Source: Whitmania pigra (taxonomy: Eukaryota; Annelida; Clitellata; Hirudinida; Haemopidae). Taken from it: a stretch of 64,000 nt of DNA. Made by a program: the position numbers and the translations under genes. How positions within the stretch are numbered: position 1 is the stretch's first letter; every line of letters starts with the position of its first letter. Below the pieces are notes generated by a model. It searched no databases, was not told the origin of the DNA, and was given only the letters and a program-made list of their open reading frames with translations. The DNA lies in assembly GCA_021613335.1 (NCBI GenBank), contig JAJTWR010000278.1:1009501-1073500 (forward strand), in the 5' to 3' direction. Shown here piece after piece: positions 19,745-30,975 of the stretch.

Positions 19745-22700
19745 ATGGATTTTAGAGCTGCGAAGTCTCCAGCAGTTTTATTTGCTGGAAATTCTCATCC
19801 AGATTTAGCCAACTTAATTGCCGAGTTAGTTTATATCAAAATAATACGCTGCATACATTTGTAACAATGTTGCGTTGTCATTATTAAGGAAACTTAACCT
19901 CAAGATCGCTGCAGCGAAAATACACCAAGCAATGAATAAAGGTATCTTATGAAATTATATAGCAAAGGTGTAGAGCTAGTGCATTAGAATTTTTTATCAC
20001 AGAGACCTTGATTGACATCGATGAATCGGTTAGAGGGAAAGACGTCTATATTATACAAACAGGAACAAAGTAATAAATTATAAATTGAAATCTATTGCTT
20101 GAGTGGGTTTATCAAATTTATGGTAGCCAATAACTGCACCTGTTATTTTTTTCTCAAAAAATATTTATAAAATGTCCCTAAACTCTTATTGTCTACATTT
20201 TTTGTAAGCTTTTTTATTGCAAAAGTTCTTAAAGTTATGAAAACTGTGATGTGTATTGTAATTTTGTTTTTAATTTTTATATAGAAATGTCAACAATGAC
20301 ATAATGGAAATGCTTATTTTGGCATATGCATGCAAAACTTCTTCAGCAAGAAGCATTGTTGGAGTGGTGCCTTACCTTCCATATAGTAAGCAGAGTACTA
20401 TGAGAAAAAGAGGTTGCATTGTTTCCAAGCTTTTGGCTGATATGATATGCAGAGCAGGTAAATGCAACAATATCTTTATCATGAGAATTTTTAATTTGAA
20501 TTTAGTCTTATCCTTTGAGTGCCTCATCATAATAAATGCACTTTTTAATCGATTACTTAAAACCATTTGGCCAGCCTGCATGCAGACTATATATTAAAAT
20601 AAAAAGTAATTTGACTTAAATATATGATATAATGCATAAATGAAGACATTTCTTATGAAATCCTTGACTTCCATAGTCTTCATAGTGAATTGACGTATAT
20701 ATAAAAATTAGATTCATCTATTTTTAAAGCATAAAAGTAATTTAAATTTTATTTTAAAATATTTTTATAAAAATAGATGAATCTAATTTTTAAGTATAAA
20801 AGTAATTAGCCATTTGATACTAATGTATTGTATTGATGTAATTAAAGATTTGAATAGTTTTTAATAAACAACTACAAGGAATTATCTTAGTGATAACGCT
20901 AGATATAATTATTAATTGTAATGATTTATTTTTATAAGTAGTAACAAATTTAATCAGTAGGTTAATAGAATTAAAGTGTTTGTTTTTATTGTGCAAGGTT
21001 TTACTCATATAATAACCATGGATCTCCATCAGAAAGAGAGTCAAGGATTCTTTAATTGTCCTGTGGACAATTTGAGAGCATCAAACTTTCTAATACAGTA
21101 TATAAAAGAATCAGTGAGTTATAGTCGTTGAAATAATTCTTTAACATAGTTTTTCATGCAATGAAACTGGTGAATGGTTTACCTGCAATCTGCCTGCATA
21201 AATCCTGTGTCTTATAATCACACATTTATATGGTTATCTAAAAAATGTATAGCATGTTTAAATTTCATCATGTTTATTTGTCATATATAGTATCATTGTG
21301 CATTAACAAATATCATCACTAATTATTTTTCAATAAGTTTCAATAACATACCTAAGATTTTTATTTAAATATTCAAGAACATCTCTAAGGCCATCTTCAG
21401 GGTATTATGAAAAAAACAATGGTTCAGGTGACAGATTTACACAAACAATTGAAATGCTTAATGCACACTTTCTCCACCCAGATATCATCAGCTTCACAGC
21501 CAAAAGTAGATTTAAAACCTGTTATCCAGCACCAATCTAAAAAAATATCTAACAGTTACATGACTTCAAATTTTTCTATGAACTTAAAAACTCCTACTGC
21601 AGAGCTAACCAACAGGGAATCAAAATATTCTCAAGGGGTGGGCCACACCTGTTGATCAGGCAGCATCCCTGTCAGTGAAAACCCTACCTATCTGACTTCA
21701 TCGTAACACACCGCATGTTATATGGTTATCGATGAGACTCATGGTGAACGTTGCTCATCAATCCCATACAATGCAAACTGAGCGTTATAATTTCTTTGAA
21801 GAGGCCGCCGTCAGTTAGAAATTCACTGCCCACACGCATGTATTGCATCAAACACTCATTTGCGTTTTTATGTTTATATGTATGTATGTATGTTATAGTA
21901 TATATATTATAATATATTATTATATATATATATTATAATTATAATATATATATATACTTTTAGATATATATATTATAATATATATATATATATATATATA
22001 TTGTTTTTATTGTGCAATAATATATATATATTATGTGCATATATCCATGTAATTGGATGGATCTGATGGTTATCACTTATACTGGCATGACCTCAAATTA
22101 GAAAAAGAAACATGTTTTAAGTCAAAATCATGGAGCAGGATCGGCGATTTTGGGAGGGATTTTTAGTGAAGGATTGACTGAATTGGCCTTTCTGGATGGG
22201 AGGCAGTGTTATTCCTATAACTGAAACTAAAACTTGAAACTAGAATGATCACTATAAAACTGGTGTAGAAATGATTCAAATTGCTAAAACTTAAACTATA
22301 TAGAAATAAAAATGATAGCTAAAAAACTTTATAGAAACTTGAAAGATTTTGCTTCAATTTCTATAGTTTTTAAAATTTTCAATAATTTTACAAAAATTTA
22401 ATGTCTATGCAAACACACTTTCTTCAAATCACACATCATTACTTCCCTTTTTTATACTATCTGTGTTAAAAAATGGCTAGTATAATAAAGCAATTTTCTG
22501 GACATAAATGCAAAAGCTCTCTGTGTCACTGTTTGTCTTGATGAGTGGAATAAGAAAAGCTTTTCCTCATCATACCTCGGGATTTCATCTTGTATTTATG
22601 GTCCCACTGCTACGATCTACAGGCATGTGGTCCTCTATATCAAGCACCCTCACTTTGGTGATATGCTGAAGGAAGCTGTAACAGATACACTTAGTCAATG

Positions 22701-25700
22701 GGGCCTGGCAATCAGTAAGGTGCTAATGCTAATTACAGACAATGGAGCAAATATAGTAAAGGCTGCTAGGTCCATTCATGGGGAGGCAGTTTTGGATGCT
22801 GAAAATGGCACAACCAGTGATGAAGCAACTGCAGAAAATGAAAGTGATGAAGAATATGATGACAGTGATAGTGAAGAGTCTCCTGTCGTCTTCAGACTTA
22901 TGCCCTGCATGACACACACACTGCAGCTGGTAGTTAAAAAATCAATTTGCTTATGTACCCTTCTCAACAAGGTAAGGACTTTGGTTGGACATGTAAGGAG
23001 ATCTAGTGTGGCAGTTCAGAGGCTCTTAGACATTACTGGAAGAAGCTAATTGTTGATGAGCAGACTGAGACTTGATTAGCATAAATCAAGAATTGGAGAC
23101 TCTGAAGGTAGATTCCCTTCTAGTGGCTGAGTGAGAGGAGCTGATGGACTGGATGCTCCTTTTGGAGCCATTCTGTGAGTGCTTCAGAGTGACAAGCAAA
23201 GTCTCTCCTACATGCTTCCAGCTCTGTTGGAACTAAAATACCACCTCCAGCAATTCTCATAGCTGCCAGAAGTGAGCCAAGGCATGCTAAAAGAATTGCT
23301 GCAGAGATTCGAATATATTCTGCAGCCACAAAGTATGAAGTTTAATCCTCTACCTGCTGCCTTCTGGATCCTACAGATATGAAAGATTTGTTTGAGTCAA
23401 GTCATTCATCGTTGCACAGGTAAGATGATTCATAATAATGACACCTTTAATATAGGCTAAATGGAACTTAACATTTTTTAAAGGTTTTGCTCAGGAAGAA
23501 CAACACAAACAAAACAAGTGAAATTCCAACAGGACCTGCTCTTAAAAAGTTCAATGGTCTATCTGCTTTAGTAGAGTCAGGAAGCTCAGCAAAGACTTTG
23601 TTCCTGTAATTGCAATCAGCACTTGACTGCTACTTGTTGGATTTCAAACAGCAATCAAATAAGACCATGCTTCAATGCTGGATTGAGAAGCAGGCCACAT
23701 ATAGCTGGAAGAAATTGCTATCAACATTCTGGCATCACCAGCCTCACAAGCTTATGTTGAGAGAATATTTTCTGTTTGTGGTATGTTGTGTGAAGGTCAC
23801 CGAAACAGAATGTCAAGATCACAGGAAATGAGAGTGAAGCAAAAACTGAATTATAATAAAATTTGAAAAATTTTTGCTATATAGTTCTGAAACTGAAACT
23901 TTATAAAAACTGCAATGATGACGTGAACACAAGCTAGAAACTAAAAAGATGAAAATTTGCAAAACTGTATAGAAACCAAAACTGAAAAGTTTAAAAAAAC
24001 TATATTAAAATTGTAATCTCTCAAAATTGTGAAACTGGAATATCACTGGAGACAGTCTTCAGTGGATTACATCAAAGTTTTAGAAGATCATCTCCTGGCT
24101 TTTGGAGATATTTATTATGAAGTAAATTTTGATTTCCAGCAAGATAGTGCCACGATCCATGCTTCCAAGTTGATGAAGAAATTTTTCCAGAGCAGAAATT
24201 TGGAAGTTATGAGTTTTTAGTAGCACACTAGTGTACTGGTATTGCCTTAGTGAGGCTGAAATCTGTCTTTCAACACCAACTATTGATTTTGAGTAAAAAA
24301 TATATTCATAATAATAAAGTAAATAGTTACTTATTGCTCCGCCTTGGAGCTCCGACAAGGATCTCAGAGGAGTTTCTTCAAACGTTACGGCCCTTTGAGT
24401 CTCCTTACTTTTTCAGGGGCAGGCCGCATCCGGTGATCAGCCGGATGTCCCTGTCAGTTTTGTCTTGCTGGACCCAACTCTTACTGCCGGCTATGAGAGG
24501 CACTCCTTTGCCTTGTTATGCCAGTCACTGCTGCCTGGACTGGAGTGACTGCGAAAGCTCTCAATGGCTTCTTCATGTCGCATGCTATTTGTATATCACC
24601 TGCAAACTTCGACTACACGGGGCTCTCATTGGTCTTGTTATGTCAATCTCCTCCACCCCAGTTTGCCTGCAGCGGTCATGAAAGCTTTCAGTAGCTTCTT
24701 CACACCGTCTTAATATATGCAAACTGGGCCTTATGATTTCTTTGTAGTGGCAGACGGAGTTAGAAATTTTCGGAACTCAGTTGGACCTCAGTTCATGTTG
24801 CTTTGTGAATGTGCAGTCAGCCCATTTCTCCCGACAGCACAGTGTCTCTCGGCCAATGGTTTGGCCCTGTCGTTCAGTGGATCATTCATACCGGAGACTG
24901 ACAGCTTTCCCCGGTTTCCTGTAGCTGCCTTTTAAGATTTCTTCTGGTTCCTAATGTGCCAGATCCAGAATGAAGCCTCTTCAGCAGCCTCAGACATCCT
25001 TGTCATAGCCTTTGTTCTCTCCCGGCTTGACAATCCAATCTTGGTGAGGAAAGTGTAAGTCAACTTGCCGACCACGCCTCTTGCGCCAATCTCGATGGGG
25101 AAGAGGTCTGTAACATATCCTCTTGCTTCCAGGTCCATCGTTAGATCTGCACACTTATCTGTTTTGAGCGCATTGCGGTATTGTAGCATGCTCCCACGAA
25201 ACTGTCAGCTCTACTAGAATGATGGCATCCGTCGATGGCGATATGAGCACCGGATCCGGCCTCTTGCCACTTTCTATCATCACCTGGGGGTAGTGCCTCA
25301 TCCTTTCTAAGTCGGCTGCAATGGTCAAGTCGTTTGCCTCTGCAAAAATGTCTTGCCTGGGGGTTTGACATCTCTTTTTGCAGAGGTGCGCGAAGCCTTC
25401 ATGCAAGAAGTAAATCTTTCGTTGATTTGCGATCGTACACGAGTTTGCTTTGGAGACTGCTGCTTTTGCGGCTTCACACACTTCTCAAAGGATTTTTTAA
25501 GTCTAAAAATTTTGCTTTATCAAATGCTTGGTCATTATTAGGCTGCTTTGAACTTGCTCCTGATGGTGTCACTGTGGTGGGGATGCCAGCAGCTTTTTTC
25601 TCTACTTTAGTCTACTCCACGTTCTTTAAGGAAATGGGGTGATGGCGATGTAAATGATGAGGTTGGAGGTATTAAAAGTTGAGGCTTACAAACCTCCATG

Positions 25701-28700
25701 TGATACCAGCTTCCCACAATCAACACATCTCATTTTTGAATGGTCAGTAGCAATTATTCACTGTAATTATAACTGAAATACTCACAAAACAATCAAACAT
25801 CTGAGGATGCGGAAATGGAACGCAAGTAATTTGTAACAAGTTTCTATATTTTTAACAGTTATTTTTTTATCTAACCTAACCCTAAATATCGGTATTGGCA
25901 CACAAAAGATCGGCAAATAAAAGATTGTTGATATCGATGCTGCGCATATCAGTACCGATACGATACCGATATGGTTATCGGTCGGGCACTTATATATAGC
26001 TAGAAGTAAAAAAAGTATATCAATTGGAAGAGTTCCACACACTACAGGGATTAATTAGTTTCAGTTTAATAAAATGATGAGACATTGAGACTGATGAACT
26101 GTTCAAGAGAGCTAATAACATCACTCATAGGTGTCCTGCAAATATTTCATTTGTTCACCATTAAGTTTTAAGATATCTTCATGAAAATCTTTCTGTTGCA
26201 AGTCAGCTGGAGATACATTTATGAGCAATTATAAATTGCTACAAAGTCCGCAATTATACAGTGCTAGAAATACTGTTACAACATACCCACTTTTTATGGA
26301 TAATTTCCTTACAAATTAACATATCTTGCTGAAATTTTCAGCAATTATATAAAGCACCATTTGTAAACATCGTGCAAAATTTCCTTTCATTTTTGGCCTG
26401 GGAATATTATTACGACAGTTTCCGTTTTGGGCTCGTTTCATCAATTTCAAGGGCTTATTGGAAAGATCAAACATTAAATTGTCATTAAGAAGGCTACATA
26501 AGGGCGTGTGAAATTTAAAACTCACTTTTATATTCATTTCATCATGGGGAAGAAAGCAGGTTTGACAGAAGGAGAAAGAGGACAAGTTAAGGCCTTTAGG
26601 AAGGCAAACTACTCAATAAGAAAGATTGAAAATGAGTTGAATAGGTCAAGAGCTGTCATCAAATGTTTTTTGGATGATCCAGACTCATATGGGAGGAAGT
26701 ACAAGGGCGGAAGACCGAAAAAAACTCTAGAATCAGATTTGGAGACGTCTCATCAGGGAGGCTTCACAAGGGGAATATTAGTGTAAACAACTAAAAGATA
26801 GGCTGGACTTGGATGTCCATGTTAGGACAATCTGCAATTATCTTAATTGAAAGTCCATCACAAGAAAAAACGCCCTCCTCTGGTCCAAAGAGATGGTCAG
26901 CTACAACGAAAGATTGGAACGCATAATTTTCACAGATGAAAAAAAATTCAACCTTGATATGGCCCATATTATAAATACTACTAGCATGATCTTAGAAAAG
27001 AAAAAGATGTTTTTTAGCAGAAAACACGGAGGAGGTTCTGTGATGGTCTGGGGAGGAATTTCAGAATTTGGGATGACTGAACTGGTGATTTTGAAAGGGA
27101 GGCAGGACTCTCAGAAATACATCAAAATGCTCAAGGATCATCTCCTTCCTTTTGCTGAAGCAAAACAACATAAATTTCAGCAAGATAATGCTCCTATTCA
27201 TGTTTCCAAGGCAACCAGAGCATTTTTCCAGGAGTCCAACATGCATGTTCACCCGACTTGAATCCGATTGAAAATGTCTGGGGCCTTCTTTCAAGATCAG
27301 TTTATGGCAATGGACAGCAATATAACACAGAAAATGAATTGAAAGAAGCGATTTGGAGTGCTTGGAGAAATTTGGATGAAAAGGTCATCAAAACACTGAT
27401 TTTCTCCATGAAGAATAGGTGCATAGATGTTATTTCTAAGAAAGGAGGAATGACATCCTGTTGAAACATTATTTCATTTAGTTTTAAATTAAAAATTTTT
27501 GCCAAGGTACTGAAATTCATGAGTTTTTTTGTAACCTGTCGGAACAATATTTCTATGCAAAAAAATGAATTTTTGAGGGATTTGCACTTAATTCTTGATC
27601 AAAGTGAAAAAAATATACGAGTTATATTCTTTAAGGATATTATACAGTTCTTCTAAATTTGAGCTTCGTAAGATAATTTAAACTTAAGTTACTACAAAAA
27701 ATGGGGACTATCGTAACATATTTTTCTAGCACTGTACTTACGATCTTGAAATGAAATCAAATTAATAAATAAAATTTAAGCATACTAGTGCTATTTATTG
27801 ATTTTTGCAGTTTATTTAGTGTTTTACTTCATTTGTCATTAAACTTGAACCAGTATTTATCTGAGTTTAATAAATCCATTCATTTTTCCAATCTTGTGTA
27901 TGTGTGTGAAGACTGGTGGTCTTTTGTCAGTTATTTTATTAGTTTTTAGTTTTTGTCAGATTTTGAAATTTTGGTCAGTTTCTCCTTGCATATTTTATGC
28001 CTGTTTTATTTGTAACAGATTCCAGATTATAGGAATGCTGTTATAGTGGCCAGGAATCCAGGTGGTGTTAAAAGGGCATCCTCTTATGCAGAGCGTCTTC
28101 ATTTGAACATCGCAGTCATCCATGGAGAAGAAAAAGTAGCTGACTCAGATTCTATAGATGGTCGTAATTCACCACCCATTGTCCAAAGGAAAAGAAATCT
28201 AAGTGTTTCCACTGGTCTTGAACTTCTCCCAGGTTGTTTTTATGAGGTCTTTAGATGATAAGTTTCTGGTTAATTTATTACAAGGAGCTTAATTTAAGGC
28301 TGAGAATAATTTAGAAATAGTTTGTTGTGTTCCTGGTTAACACATTTTTTATCTATTAATCTTTAAAGCTTCTATTACATCTGTTTAGCTATGCACAAGA
28401 AGGAAAAACCACCTATTTCTGTTGTTGGTGATGTCAGTGGTCATATTGCAATAGTTGTGGTTAGCCTGTTTATCATTAGATACTACTTTTAAACAATTGT
28501 GTAGACAATGGTGTACTAGGTACCTTTACTAAAGCAATACTTGAGTTTTCAAGCACTTCTACTTGAATTCCTTGCTCATATGAATCATTGATATTTGCTT
28601 TGTATTATTATTGAGCCTACTTTGTTTTGGAACAACGGTCCTACATTTCAAGTGTCCTTATAAGAAACCATGCTAGGACAGCCCTATTATAAGATTTTCA

Positions 28701-29840
28701 TTATTCAGAAGAGATTGCTAAAATACCATCGCCACTTCATTAACCATTTTTTCCAATTTATCTAATTATGATAAGGACATTAAGAAAATACTGCCACCTA
28801 CTCAGCCATGCCTACTTTGTGTCCTTTGGAATGTGGCGCTAGTTTCTGTATTTAGCCTATCTATTGTTTTCTATGGTTTTCACTTACATTATATCAGATT
28901 GTAATTGAGGAAATTTTTGTTTTCTTTGTTCACAGTAGTTCAATATTTCTTGATATTTTCTGCAACCATACCCTAAGCCCAGTATCTATTCCCATGTCTA
29001 CATTTTACATAAATCAGAGATAAATTCATTTATTTTATAATTTTGTGTTAAAAATGGAACAGGATGACATGATTGATGATGTGGAAGCGTTTGTTAGTGC
29101 TGCTCAGATCTTGCAAGATAGAGGAGCTTATAAAATTTATGTGTTGGCAACACATGGCCTTCTATCTGCTGAAGCTCCCAGATTGCTAGAGGATTCTGTT
29201 ATTGATGAGGTTACTATATTTATTTTTATATTTATATTATATGTAGGAGATTGTTTCAAAAAGTGAAAGCTTGGGAACTATTTTCAAAACCCCAACAACA
29301 TGGTATTATTTATGGCATGTCCAGATAAGCTAAAATTAGTTGTAACTAACTGAATTTAATCAATTAAAAATAAATTTGTTTAATTGAACAAGATAATTTT
29401 AATCATTGGCATCCCCAATTATAAATATTCTCTAATGACAAAAGTTGTAAAATGTCAACCAATTACCTCCATAACCTGACATTTTTGAAAATATTGCCAT
29501 CAGTTATCAAAATATTGCCATCAGTTCTGGGGTTCTTATTAATGTCTTGAAGATTCATTAAATCCTAAAGATTTTTTTCTGGGTAGCACATTAATATCTT
29601 TTGAGGGTTGTTATTTCTAATTGTGGAAGTGATCCATCAATGATAAATGACATTAATCTAATTCATTTTATAATTATCTAGGTTGTGGTAACAAATACAG
29701 TACCTCATGAAGTCCAGAAAATGCAATGTCGCAAAATAAAGACTGTTGATATAAGCAGCATGTTGTCTGAAGCGATCAGGAGGATTCAGAATCAAGAATC
29801 TATGTCTCACCTGTTTCATGACATTTCTTGTCAGGATTAA
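19745..29840 (+). CDS. PRPSAP: PRPP synthetase-associated protein
   Basis: Non-catalytic partner of phosphoribosyl-pyrophosphate synthetase in the cytosolic PRPP-synthesising complex. Nine exons join in phase: 19745-19824, 19889-19941, 20003-20069, 20285-20457, 20998-21113, 28019-28232, 28389-28459, 29063-29209, 29682-29840. They give 359 residues (human PRPSAP1: 356). Diagnostic blocks are [66 protein letters not shown] and a C-terminal [12 protein letters not shown]...[10 protein letters not shown]. The PRPP-binding loop reads [12 protein letters not shown] rather than the catalytic DDMADTCGT form, and there is an associated-protein insert (about residues 195-230, DGRNSPPI). These features indicate PRPSAP, not the enzyme. 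Intron 5 (21114-28018) is filled with transposon remnants, but every exon is intact. Confidence 0.96.
20702..20792. repeat. Perfect 25-bp inverted repeat
   Basis: Arms at 20702-20726 and 20768-20792 are exact reverse complements, with a 41-bp loop, in PRPSAP intron 4. Both arms are followed by the same direct phrase, ATAAAAGTAATT. It could be a small foldback element or a hairpin. Confidence 0.9.
21591..21830 (-). mobile_element. LINE 3' UTR fragment
   Basis: Within PRPSAP intron 5. GGGGTGGGCCACAC, TTGATCAGGC, TCCCTGTCAGTGAAAACCCT and GACTTCATCGTAAC match the end of the LINE at 37.8 kb. The portion at 21780-21830 matches the trailer of the copy at 24.3 kb. No coding remains. Confidence 0.7.
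21890..22035. repeat. TA-rich microsatellite
   Basis: Interrupted (TA)n with TATAAT variants and a preceding TATG run, in PRPSAP intron 5. Confidence 0.9.
22470..23870 (+). pseudogene. hAT transposase remnant (BED type)
   Basis: In PRPSAP intron 5, same strand as the gene. It includes [19 protein letters not shown], then [27 protein letters not shown] with an acidic insert between them, a LLQRFEYIL...PAAFWIL helix region, and the C-terminal [19 protein letters not shown] with [12 protein letters not shown]. The longest intact piece is 22627-23049. Several frameshifts and stops follow. Flanks (about 22200-22420 and 23860-24030) share GAAACTGAAACT-type phrases, but I could not define exact ends. 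Confidence 0.82.
24030..24218 (+). pseudogene. Tc1-like transposase fragment
   Basis: About 60 codons: [14 protein letters not shown], then [20 protein letters not shown]. The QQDSATIH block is the position of the second catalytic aspartate in Tc1/mariner enzymes. It resembles the fuller copy at 26.3 kb ([11 protein letters not shown]). Truncated on both sides. Confidence 0.8.
24328..25490 (-). mobile_element. LINE 3' end with endonuclease domain
   Basis: Minus strand in PRPSAP intron 5. Coding (about 25490-24932, two frames) gives the restriction-like endonuclease domain typical of R2/R4/NeSL-type LINEs: [15 protein letters not shown], then [19 protein letters not shown] (the PD...E-type active site), [12 protein letters not shown] and a closing [20 protein letters not shown] 3' trailer follows to 24328. 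One frameshift lies near 25170-25190. This is the best-preserved endonuclease among the copies in this window. Confidence 0.8.
25870..25990 (-). repeat. hAT-like terminus with CGATAC iterations
   Basis: On the minus strand, from 25989: GTGCCCGACCGATAACC, then repeated CGGTATCG/GATACCGAT units ending near 25876. This resembles the subterminal region of hAT elements. No partner end found. Confidence 0.45.
26259..27734 (+). mobile_element. Tc1-like transposon with both ends
   Basis: Inverted termini of about 50 bp begin CAGTGCTAGAAA on both sides, share GTTAC(A/G)A and end in a TTTTT-rich block. Each is flanked by TA (26257-26258 and 27735-27736), as expected for Tc1/mariner. Length is 1476 bp. 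Lies in PRPSAP intron 5, same strand. The transposase is disabled by frameshifts and stops (separate entry). Confidence 0.93.
26544..27464 (+). pseudogene. Tc1-like transposase, broken
   Basis: Starts [14 protein letters not shown] with a paired-like helix-turn-helix, then GGRPKK. A frameshift near 26743 and stops at about 26784 and 26845 break the link region. The catalytic part is nearly intact: [12 protein letters not shown] (first D), [25 protein letters not shown] (second D). A one-base shift at about 27258 follows, then NPIENVWG (third acidic residue). The usual length is about 340 residues. It cannot make a full enzyme. Confidence 0.93.
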
Positions 29841-30975
29841 TAGATTATATTATATAGAATAGCAATATATGTTACTTTTTTTCTTCGGATTCTCTGAACC
29901 ATAAGTTATCTTATTATAACAGAAATTCATTAATTAAACATTGCTGCAGAGATATTACTAGCAGTCTGATTTTTTTGCCCTTTAACATTGGAAGCATAAA
30001 TGAATATTTTGTCATAGATGTTTTTTTTTGTTTTTGGTGCTTTTAAAATGCATTCTCCAGTTTCTAATTTGGTTCAACACAGTTTAACGGTTGGTTCTTT
30101 ATTAACGTCCGTTTCATAACGAGATGATTAGGATCAACCCTTGAGCACAACCCTTGCTCCCACAGAGGGGTTTGAATCTGCGCTGCCATCATGAGGGGAG
30201 CAGCCTTAACTGTTAAGCCGTGTGGGCGCACAACACAGTTTAACTATTTATTTATTTATTCGATTAAAGTGCGCTGCATAACCATGATGATTTGGGCTTA
30301 ACACAATTTAACCATTTTATGGATCCGTTTACATAGCTTTATAGACTGAGCTTCGCACAGCTGAAGATCAGCTGGCTCATATTTAGCAAGTGCCACGAAT
30401 AAGTCGTTGAGCTCTGCTTATGGCAATCGGACTGACTGAAGCGGGTTTGAAACATCAGCCGTCTCGCTGACATTCTGGTTCCAGGTATGTTGGGACAAAA
30501 GCTATCCCCAGATACAGGTTGTGGCCCTTGAATCCGATAATGTTGCAATAAAATGAAATCAGCCCCATCCAAGTAAATTTATTTTACGTGTGACCTGCCT
30601 TATGTACTACCTGAAGCATTGACATTAACGTTCATGCTGCCTTTATTTCTCAAATTCAATTTAACTCCGGCCTATATTGAGAAATTGAACAAGGCTCTTC
30701 TTTTCTTTATTTCTGTCTGTTAAACTTAGTCTACAAATATTTTTTCTTTCTATGAATGAAAGATGTCAAATTAATGTTTTGAGATTTGGAGACATTTGGT
30801 ATTATTAAGACCTTCAGCGCCTTCATTTATATGGTAAACTGGGCGAACCTAAATGCCTGAAATCTAATCTAAAATTAATCGAAAGATGCCTGTTTCTTAG
30901 GTAAACAGATAACATCTGAGCAACTACAAAAAAGTGTAATGTATTGGAAGAAAAACCAATTGGAGTTGTTGGAAA
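29841..30975. other. Spacer PRPSAP to CIMAP1-like gene
   Basis: AT-rich gap of 1.1 kb between a plus-strand and a minus-strand stop codon. Apart from the SINE copy at about 30098-30300, nothing is recognised. Confidence 0.5.
30098..30300 (-). mobile_element. tRNA-derived SINE copy
   Basis: On the minus strand a tRNA-like head (about 30137-30237) has an A-box-like GGCTTAACAGTTAAGG and a B-box-like AGATTCAAACCCC. A tail follows with ATCATCTCGTTATGAAACGG and ACGTTAATAAAG. A second tail-only piece lies directly to its right (30240-30300). Tail matches occur at 4.5, 14.4, 31.6, 50.4 and 61.5 kb. Confidence 0.65.

Noticed and set aside
19745..29840. Catalytic PRPP synthetase instead of PRPSAP
   Set aside because: The PRPP loop is [11 protein letters not shown] rather than the enzyme's DDMADTCGT-type sequence, and the associated-protein insert is present.
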